Shown: in pieces, positions 16,334-21,105 of the stretch
Layout of the letters: each line of letters starts with the position of its first letter
Numbering within the stretch: position 1 is the first letter of the stretch
Origin: Marinilabiliaceae bacterium UBA5213
GTDB lineage: Bacteria > Bacteroidota > Bacteroidia > Bacteroidales > Marinilabiliaceae
Assembly (NCBI GenBank): GCA_002412555.1
Contig: DHVH01000069.1
Span: 1-21,105, forward strand
DNA: 21,105 nucleotides
Reading direction: 5' to 3'
The notes under the pieces: generated by a model
What the model saw: the letters and a program-made list of their open reading frames with translations, nothing else
What the model was told of the DNA's origin: nothing
Database searches by the model: none
Translations under genes and position numbers: made by a program

Positions 16334-17026
16334 TTATTTGACCCATTCGTCCTTGTCTACCCGACCATCCTTCAGAAAGATCTTGCGCCGAAGATAGCCG
16401 ATGACTTTTTCGTCGTGCGTGGCAAACAAAAAGGTGGTTTTTAGTTCCCGGTTGAGGGTCTCCATGGTTTTAAGAATGTGGTGAGAGTTGTCCGCATCCA
16501 GATTGGCCGTAGGCTCATCGGCCAGTACCAAGGATGGTTTCTTGACCATGGCGCGGGCAATGGCTACCCGCTGGCATTCGCCACCCGATAATTTAGGGGG
16601 CCTGGAGTCGATCTTGTTGGTCAGTCCCACCCATTCCAGGGCTTCCAGCACCATCTTTTTGCGCTCTGAGGCACTGTAGTCGAGCAGCAGCAGGGGAAAT
16701 TCCACATTCTCATAAACGGTGTGCACCGCAAGCAGGTTATAGCTTTGGAAGATGAAGCCCAGACTGTGTTTCCGGAGTCGGGCCGCTTCTTTGGCCGATA
16801 ACTGCCCAATGGAGTTGCCCAAAACAAGCGCTTCTCCAGTTGAAGGGGCATCCAACGACCCAATGATGTTCAAAAGCGTTGTTTTCCCAGAACCACTGGG
16901 TCCAATGAGACCGGCAAATTCACCAGTGTTAAATTCAAGGTCAATGCCCTTTAGGGCAGTAAACTCTCCTTTTCCCGCGGGAAATTTTTTAACCAGGTGT
17001 CGAATCGAAATGACAGGTTTTTCCAT
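16334..17026 (-). CDS. LolD/MacB-type ABC transporter ATP-binding protein
   Basis: A complete 230-residue nucleotide-binding subunit. Walker A GPSGSGKTT (42-50), Q-loop Gln94 in FIFQSYNLL, signature LSGGE (146-150), Walker B SLVLADE (165-171) and H-loop His204 in ATHDE are all intact, so it should be an active ATPase. The subfamily is the LolD/MacB/FtsE group by length and by the SYNLLAVHTVYENVEFPLLL stretch. It is followed at 13 bases by the first permease gene. Upstream, 156 bases separate it from the outer membrane barrel gene. That gap holds a G-rich tract and a small GC hairpin that could tune expression between the two. Confidence 0.96.
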   Translation of the reverse strand: MEKPVISIRHLVKKFPAGKGEFTALKGIDLEFNTGEFAGLIGPSGSGKTTLLNIIGSLDAPSTGEALVLGNSIGQLSAKEAARLRKHSLGFIFQSYNLLAVHTVYENVEFPLLLLDYSASERKKMVLEALEWVGLTNKIDSRPPKLSGGECQRVAIARAMVKKPSLVLADEPTANLDADNSHHILKTMETLNRELKTTFLFATHDEKVIGYLRRKIFLKDGRVDKDEWVK

Positions 17027-17106
17027 ATTCTTTATTTTTCTAAACTCTATTTCCTTTGCGCAACAGATTCAAGAAGGCTCTAATAACCCATCAACCCTAC
17101 CTCCCT

Positions 17107-17123
17107 ATCCCGCTTTGCGGGAT
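17107..17123. repeat. Small GC palindrome in the barrel-ATPase gap
   Basis: ATCCCGC (17107-17113), a TTT loop and GCGGGAT (17117-17123) form a perfect 7-bp hairpin, with no T tract after it on the minus strand. It resembles REP-type palindromes and shares its ATCCCGC core with the arms at 5241-5249 and 5318-5326. On the minus strand it would lie in the operon transcript upstream of the ATPase gene. Confidence 0.5.
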
Positions 17124-17148
17124 TCCGCTACGCTTCATCTCCCTTCTT

Positions 17149-17179
17149 ACCCATCCCACCCCCTCAACCCATCCCACCC
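17149..17179 (-). repeat. G-rich direct repeat, candidate G-quadruplex
   Basis: On the minus strand six runs of three to five G are separated by only 1-4 bases. Plus-strand C runs lie at 17150-17152, 17155-17157, 17159-17163, 17168-17170, 17173-17175 and 17177-17179. The 13-mer ACCCATCCCACCC occurs exactly twice (17149-17161 and 17167-17179). It begins three bases after the stop codon of the barrel gene, so it would be G-rich in the operon mRNA. Confidence 0.65.
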
Positions 17180-17182
17180 TTC

Positions 17183-18319
17183 CTAATAATTATACACCAG
17201 CATAACTTGCACCCCATTCCCCGCAAACAAATTTTGTTCCTGAGCCTGAAAGGGCAGTTGGTAGGTCTTAGGGTTACTGTATGCCAGGGTATATAGGGTC
17301 CATTTTGAAAAATCGTGTTGCCAGGCCAACATATTGTATAGCATCTGACTGTTCCAATTATAAAAGATCGTGGCGCTTAAGCCATCGGCAAAAGCTATAG
17401 GGTAGTTCAGCGACAAGGCCGAAAACGACAGGGTATTTTTAAAGTCAATGCTTTTGTGGCCATATGAAAACAGTAAATGTTCATAAAGGGTTGTCAGTCC
17501 ATTACCTAGGTCAAAAGTATAATCAAGACCGGTGTTCAGCATTAATTGCCGGCCGAAAGGATCATCAGCCTCACCTTTCCAAAGATAAACCGATTCGAGC
17601 CAGACACCGGCACCCACATCCCATTTGCCATCCCAGCCTATCCTGTTCTCTGGCGTGGTAGTGTCTTCCACAGGGGAACCGCTAAGGGTCTGGTTTTCGG
17701 TGGATCTGTGGTGATAGGAGAGGGCCACCTCTCCGGAGGGCACCGGCAGTTGCAGTCGCCCGCCCCATTCAGGTTGCCGGGGGGCGGTGCCGACTGTTTC
17801 CCATGATTTGGGATCTTCGTTACCATACAAAACCCACAGCCATATGTTGGCATTGTTCAAAAAATAGTAGCGTCCCAAAATAGCCCATACACCATCTGTT
17901 AGTTGTAGCGGGTCGCGCGCATCCACCTGGTCGAACCACATCAAGGGCCTTAACAGTGTAGCCGATCCGAAATTGATTTTTTGCAGTCCGCCCCTAATTT
18001 CCAGTTGCGGGGTAGAGTAGCGCGCCCATAAGCGGTAGGCCTTTAGTTGCCCATCACTGCTGAATCGATCGAAGGGGGCTGTTCCTGCAGCCCCGTTGAG
18101 GTTGGCCGAAGCTTCGAAATCCCATAGATGGTCACTTTCCGGATTGAGTTGGATGTTGAATTGGGGCAGCCATCTGCCTCCCATCCAAAGCGGCAACTCA
18201 TGGGTGTCGTTGACCATGCCCCAGGTTGACAACTGTCCGCTCCATTGACTGTTTTGACCGTCAATAGACATGGCCGGGATAATGGCAAAAAGGAACATTT
18301 TAATGATTAGGCTACGCAT
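17183..18319 (-). CDS. Predicted outer-membrane beta-barrel protein
   Basis: A 378-residue protein with an N-terminal signal sequence (MRSLIIKMFLFAIIPAMSIDGQ) and many alternating aromatic/polar strands. Examples are WDFEASANLNG, YRLWARYSTPQLEIRGGLQKINFG (about 94-117), GLDYTFDLGNGLTTLYEHLLFSY, and the final GVQVMLVYNY, whose C-terminal tyrosine fits the beta-signal recognised by the BAM machinery. The segment LRPLMWFDQVDARDPLQLTDGVWA (about 122-145) is the best conserved-looking block and may be an inward-folded loop. I do not recognise a named family. Its place between tetR (5-base gap) and the ABC ATPase makes it the likely outer-membrane partner of the transporter. A porin or channel role is inference from fold and context only. 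Confidence 0.78.
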   Translation of the reverse strand: MRSLIIKMFLFAIIPAMSIDGQNSQWSGQLSTWGMVNDTHELPLWMGGRWLPQFNIQLNPESDHLWDFEASANLNGAAGTAPFDRFSSDGQLKAYRLWARYSTPQLEIRGGLQKINFGSATLLRPLMWFDQVDARDPLQLTDGVWAILGRYYFLNNANIWLWVLYGNEDPKSWETVGTAPRQPEWGGRLQLPVPSGEVALSYHHRSTENQTLSGSPVEDTTTPENRIGWDGKWDVGAGVWLESVYLWKGEADDPFGRQLMLNTGLDYTFDLGNGLTTLYEHLLFSYGHKSIDFKNTLSFSALSLNYPIAFADGLSATIFYNWNSQMLYNMLAWQHDFSKWTLYTLAYSNPKTYQLPFQAQEQNLFAGNGVQVMLVYNY

Positions 18320-18324
18320 AAGTA

Positions 18325-18903
18325 TTAATCATGTGGTGTTACGCCGTACAATAGCAGGTTGGTAAATTCCATAACGAGCTGGTCGGCTGATGGGTAGATG
18401 CTGTTGAGATAAGGATCATTAATAATATCGATCATTTTTTGGCTCACGTAAATGTAAAAATCCAGATTAAGGTCCTTTCGGAAGAGCCCCTTTTTCTGTG
18501 CTGTTTCAAAATCTTTGCGCATGGCCGACCAGGTCTCCTGCGTTTTTTGTTCAATATGTGCCTTTAGCCCTAACTCGGCATCCCCATAAAAATCAGCCAG
18601 GAATTCCTTGCTGATGTCATGCGTCCCTTCCATTTTAGCCGTCAGCATCTGCTTGATTTTATCTGCTGGGGGCAGGTCGGCGTGCAGGATCTTTTGGAAA
18701 TGGGCCAGTCCCTCGTCCACCACCCTGTCAAAAACCGCCTTGGCCAATTCCAATTTGTTGGGGAAGTATTTGTAAAAGGTCATTTTGCTGGTGTTGGCTT
18801 CCCGACAAATTTCCTCAATGGTCACCCTTTTGAAACCATATTTCCAAAATAGATTTCGACCTGTTTTTAGAAGAATGGCCTGTTTTTTATTCGGATTACT
18901 CAT
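18325..18903 (-). CDS. TetR/AcrR family transcriptional regulator
   Basis: A 192-residue regulator with the TetR DNA-binding domain at the N-terminus. The helix-turn-helix is VTIEEICREANTSKMTFYKYF (about 27-47), preceded by ILLKTGRNLFWKYGFKR. The C-terminal half is an all-helical ligand-binding domain of unknown ligand. I choose ATG 18903 rather than the longer frame to 18957, because the extra codons would overlap the promoter and palindrome in front of the gene. It is the first gene of the cluster that encodes the barrel, ABC pump and LolA-like protein. With the palindrome at 18931-18951, this suggests it represses its own operon until a lipid-like or toxic ligand binds. The ligand is inference. 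Confidence 0.93.
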   Translation of the reverse strand: MSNPNKKQAILLKTGRNLFWKYGFKRVTIEEICREANTSKMTFYKYFPNKLELAKAVFDRVVDEGLAHFQKILHADLPPADKIKQMLTAKMEGTHDISKEFLADFYGDAELGLKAHIEQKTQETWSAMRKDFETAQKKGLFRKDLNLDFYIYVSQKMIDIINDPYLNSIYPSADQLVMEFTNLLLYGVTPHD

Positions 18904-18926
18904 TCTATGATTTTGTGTAATGAGCG

Positions 18927-18957
18927 TAAAATTATACGATATTTGTATAATATGCAA
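18927..18957 (-). promoter_or_regulatory. Predicted promoter of the tetR-ABC operon
   Basis: On the minus strand TTG (plus 18955-18957) stands 20 bases before TAATTTTA (plus 18927-18934). These resemble the Bacteroidota -33 and -7 elements. Transcription would start near 18920, giving a short leader to the ATG at 18903. Confidence 0.45.
18931..18951. promoter_or_regulatory. Predicted TetR operator
   Basis: A perfect palindrome, ATTATAC - 7 bases - GTATAAT, lies between the predicted -33 and -7 elements of the tetR promoter. Length and position are typical of TetR-family operators. It also lies 101 bases upstream of the divergent small membrane protein gene, so it might influence that gene too. 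Confidence 0.6.
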
Positions 18958-18991
18958 GAAAAAGTATATTTTTTTTGTATCGAACTAATTC

Positions 18992-19023
18992 TTTAGTAAT
19001 TGAGGAAGAATTTTCTTACTTTG
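18992..19023 (+). promoter_or_regulatory. Possible promoter of the small membrane protein-tspO unit
   Basis: TTACTTTG (19016-19023) is close to the TAnnTTTG -7 element, with TTTA at 18992-18995 20 bases upstream. It lies 29 bases before the ATG at 19053. The match is imperfect. Confidence 0.3.
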
Positions 19024-19052
19024 TCTTGATTGTTAAACCCAAAACAAAAACA

Positions 19053-19376
19053 ATGGAAACAAAACACATTAAGTCTTTTGATGAGTTTAGGAGCCAGTTG
19101 GTCTCCAGCCCCGATTTGCAAATCCAGTTTAAAGAAAACCCCCTTGAGGCCGTTAAGCAGTTTGAGCAACAGAGTCCCTTGCAGACCGATAAGTGGATCT
19201 ATCGCATTATTGTCATTGCGCTGGGATTGACCATATTGGCCATAATTATAGGTGTGTTAGTGCTAATGGGCACAGGCCACATAACCAACGATCAGGGCGT
19301 TCCAACGGTCTTGACAGCCATTGGTTCTGCGGCCATCGGAGCTTTGGCTGGTTTGCTGGCTCCTTCACCAAAGTAA
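19053..19376 (+). CDS. Small two-helix membrane protein of unknown function
   Basis: A 107-residue protein not assigned to a named family. Residues 1-47 are soluble, charged and probably helical (SFDEFRSQLVSSPDLQIQFKENPLEAVKQF). This segment is loosely like the helical leaders of RiPP precursors, but no core peptide or modification gene is seen. Two membrane segments follow: about 50-73 (Ile/Leu-rich) and 84-104 (VLTAIGSAAIGALAGLLAP), the latter a small-residue helix that could pack tightly or oligomerise. A short loop GHITNDQG joins them. The ATG at 19053 in an ACAAAAACAATG leader is preferred. A non-ATG start further upstream would give an unconvincing extension. It lies 13 bases before tspO on the same strand and is probably cotranscribed with it. 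It is divergent from tetR. Confidence 0.75.
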   Translation: METKHIKSFDEFRSQLVSSPDLQIQFKENPLEAVKQFEQQSPLQTDKWIYRIIVIALGLTILAIIIGVLVLMGTGHITNDQGVPTVLTAIGSAAIGALAGLLAPSPK

Positions 19377-19389
19377 ATTTTTAGGAGGC

Positions 19390-19872
19390 ATGACTGCAAA
19401 AACAATTAACATCCTCAAATTTGTCATTTCCATTGTCATTCCGTTGGGACTGGGGAGTGTGGCTGGCATGGTTACCTCTGAAGCTATTCCGGAATGGTAT
19501 GCATCGCTGAACAGACCTTCTTTTAGTCCACCCAACTGGCTTTTTGGGCCTGCATGGACCATCCTGTATATTTTATTGGGGATTTCATTATTTTTGGTCT
19601 GGAAACAAGCGCCCGGTGCCGACAGAAGTCGAGCCCTGCTTATTTTTGCGGTTCAGATGGTGCTGAATTTCGCCTGGACGTTTATCTTCTTCTATTTTAA
19701 GATGCTACAACTGGCCTTGATTGAAATTATGGTTTTATGGCTCAGTATTTTTGTCATGATACTTTGGTTTTATAAGGTTAAGCCTTTGGCTGCCTATTTG
19801 AACATACCTTACATTTTGTGGGTGACTTTTGCAACGGTACTGAATGCGGGATTTTACTTTCTGAACAATTGA
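19390..19872 (+). CDS. tspO: TspO/MBR family tryptophan-rich sensory protein
   Basis: A 160-residue integral membrane protein with five predicted helices, the normal size for bacterial TspO. Family motifs are WYASLNRPSFSPPNWLFGPAWTILYILLGISL (36-67), QMVLNFAWTFIFF (89-101) and WLSIFVMILWFYKV (117-130). TspO proteins bind tetrapyrroles and related ligands and are linked to stress and oxygen responses, but their exact role is debated. The ATG at 19390 is supported by a strong AGGAGG ribosome-binding site (19383-19388), unusual for this phylum and for this window. It follows the small membrane protein gene by 13 bases and is closed by a strong terminator. Confidence 0.95.
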   Translation: MTAKTINILKFVISIVIPLGLGSVAGMVTSEAIPEWYASLNRPSFSPPNWLFGPAWTILYILLGISLFLVWKQAPGADRSRALLIFAVQMVLNFAWTFIFFYFKMLQLALIEIMVLWLSIFVMILWFYKVKPLAAYLNIPYILWVTFATVLNAGFYFLNN

Positions 19873-19964
19873 TGGTTCTGGATTATAGAATGTCAAAAGT
19901 TGAACATTTCATTAATGGTGACTACCATTCAGTTTAGATAGATTTCAAATTGGGCTTTGGCCTT

Positions 19965-20012
19965 AAAAAAACAGGCTTTACATGATTTTTGTCATATAAA
20001 GCCTGTTTTTTT
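19965..20012. terminator. Strong bidirectional terminator after tspO
   Basis: AAAAAAACAGGCTTTA (19965-19980) pairs fully with TAAAGCCTGTTTTTTT (19997-20012). It is extended inside by ATGA/TCAT after one mismatch. Seven T follow the GC part on each strand, so it can work in both directions. The rest of the 206-base gap holds no other clear feature. Confidence 0.9.
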
Positions 20013-20138
20013 ATGTTGTAATTTAAATAGAGAAATAAATCTTTAATAAAGCAGGTCTGTTTTTTCTTTATTTTAAGAATGCAGAAAATGCCTAATTACC
20101 AAATGTTAACGGATATCAGTTTCTTAAAATTAAAAATT

Positions 20139-20615
20139 ATGCCAGAATCTCAAAGCATTATTCATAAGTCTGCCATGAGGCATGGCAGAGAGCGACAATC
20201 ACTTTTACCCATTTTACAGGATATTTATGAGCATAAACATGTGATTGACGAGGAAGACATGATTGAAGTGGCTCGGGAATTGGATATTTCTGCCGCCCAT
20301 GTCTATGGTACAGCCACTTTCTACAGTTTTTTGGAAACCCGGCAAAGTGGTAAATTCATTATTCGCTTGTGCAAAACCATCACTTGTATGATGCATGGCA
20401 AGAATTTGATTCTTCAGGAGTTGGAGCGAATTCTTAAGATTAAACCGGGGCAGACTACGCCGGATGGCTTGTTTACCCTTAAGGAAACCAATTGCTTAGG
20501 TCAATGCCATAAGGGACCGGCCATGCTGGTGAACGACAATCCTCACACGGAGTTGACGCCTGATAAAATTCGAGATATTATTGATGGTTATCGCCGGGAG
20601 GGCCTTAAGCTATAA
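20139..20615 (+). CDS. nuoE: NuoE-like thioredoxin-fold [2Fe-2S] subunit
   Basis: A 158-residue subunit of an NADH-linked complex. It carries one [2Fe-2S] cluster bound by Cys78-x4-Cys83 (LCKTITC) and Cys119-x3-Cys123 (NCLGQC), the exact NuoE/HndA/FdsG pattern. The N-terminal helical part contains LLPILQDIYEHKHVIDEEDMIEVAREL and HVYGTATFYSFL. I prefer ATG 20139; starts at 20079 or 20088 would add a non-conserved leader. It forms the flavin-proximal module with the NuoF-like gene 42 bases downstream. The same pair serves complex I, electron-bifurcating [FeFe]-hydrogenase and NAD-linked formate dehydrogenase, and this window does not decide which. Confidence 0.92.
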   Translation: MPESQSIIHKSAMRHGRERQSLLPILQDIYEHKHVIDEEDMIEVARELDISAAHVYGTATFYSFLETRQSGKFIIRLCKTITCMMHGKNLILQELERILKIKPGQTTPDGLFTLKETNCLGQCHKGPAMLVNDNPHTELTPDKIRDIIDGYRREGLKL

Positions 20616-20657
20616 TTGGTTTGTGCTTAGTTTTTGAATTTCCTTAAATCTGAAACC

Positions 20658-21105
20658 ATGACAAAGACTTTAAAACGTCTCGACCTGATTTTTAAAAATG
20701 AAGGTGACTCCGAAGCCATTCTGGAGAAGACCTTGGCGAGGAACAATGAAGATATTATCAGCGATTTGATAACTTCCGGTCTGAAAGGCAGGGGTGGGGC
20801 CGGCTTCCCGACCGGATTAAAATGGCGCTTGACAGGTGAGGTGGAGGCCGATCAAAAATATGTTATCTGCAATGCTGATGAGGGAGAACCCGGCACTTTT
20901 AAAGATCGGGAAATTCTTTCAAGCGTGCCGCATAAGGTCTTGACAGGTATGGCTGTTTGTGCCCGGATTATTGGTGCTACCAAGGGCTTTATTTATCTGA
21001 GAAACGAGTATAAGTTTCTGGTGCCCAAACTGAGGACGGCGCTGGACGACTTCCACTTATTAATGGATAAGTTCAATTTTGATTTCAGGGTAGAGATTTT
21101 TATGG
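20658..21105 (+). CDS. nuoF: NuoF-like NADH-binding flavoprotein subunit, N-terminal part (cut by window end)
   Basis: The first 149 codons of a NuoF family subunit are present and the frame is open to the window edge. The signature GLKGRGGAGFPTGLKW (41-56) and the FMN/NADH site CNADEGEPGTFKDRE (71-85) are clear. Only about 40 residues precede GLKGRGG, so the extra N-terminal thioredoxin-like domain found in HydB/HndC-type hydrogenase subunits is absent, which fits complex-I-like or formate-dehydrogenase-like NuoF better. The iron-sulfur ligands near the C-terminus lie beyond the window. It is in the same orientation as the NuoE-like gene and likely cotranscribed. FMN and NADH binding is inferred from these motifs. 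Confidence 0.93.
   Translation, partial: MTKTLKRLDLIFKNEGDSEAILEKTLARNNEDIISDLITSGLKGRGGAGFPTGLKWRLTGEVEADQKYVICNADEGEPGTFKDREILSSVPHKVLTGMAVCARIIGATKGFIYLRNEYKFLVPKLRTALDDFHLLMDKFNFDFRVEIFM

Noticed and set aside
17149..17179. Possible CRISPR-like or tandem repeat array
   Set aside because: Only two copies of a 13-base C-rich unit with a 5-base spacer; no repeat-spacer pattern and no cas genes.
19053..19376. RiPP or bacteriocin precursor
   Set aside because: The leader-like helix is suggestive, but there are two full membrane helices, no cleavage motif and no modification or export gene dedicated to it nearby.

Overview
The window looks like a chromosomal segment of a Bacteroidota bacterium, most likely of the Bacteroidales/Marinilabiliales type. 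The reasons are a Bacteroidota-style RpoC C-terminus followed by a DUF3467 gene, lipoprotein-type NamZ and NagZ, several TAnnTTTG-like -7 elements, and A-rich leaders with few Shine-Dalgarno sites. I see no tRNA or rRNA gene, transposase, phage gene or CRISPR array. This family-level placement is inference.

Layout. 1-1934 (+): the 3' end of rpoC with a strong terminator, then a DUF3467 gene. 2031-5056 (+): two secreted lipoprotein glycosidases, NamZ-like (DUF1343/GH171) and NagZ-like (GH3). They have complementary exo-specificities for MurNAc and GlcNAc and probably trim peptidoglycan fragments together. 5057-5327: an intergenic stretch with two crossing inverted repeats, a possible small RNA or attenuator. 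5328-8508 (-): an AlbA_2/Schlafen-type regulator-like gene and the DEAH helicase hrpB. 8655-10004 (+): a Tat-exported Gfo/Idh/MocA oxidoreductase. 10128-13061 (+): a likely three-gene operon of a DUF438-hemerythrin-PAS protein, a DUF1858-DUF2249 protein and a membrane-anchored endonuclease/exonuclease/phosphatase-fold protein.

13114-18903 (-) is the most interesting part. It is a compact six-gene cluster, in transcription order: TetR regulator, outer-membrane beta-barrel protein, LolD-like ABC ATPase, two FtsX/MacB-type permeases, and a secreted LolA-like protein. It has parts for the inner membrane, periplasm and outer membrane, so it could be a self-contained envelope trafficking system for a lipid, lipoprotein or hydrophobic compound. 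A 7-7-7 palindrome between the likely -33 and -7 elements in front of tetR suggests autorepression. A very G-rich tract, a candidate G-quadruplex in the transcript, lies directly after the beta-barrel gene.

19053-19872 (+): a small two-helix membrane protein and a TspO/MBR tryptophan-rich sensory protein, followed by a strong bidirectional terminator. 20139-21105 (+): NuoE-like and NuoF-like (cut by the window end) NADH-oxidising subunits of a larger complex that continues past the window.
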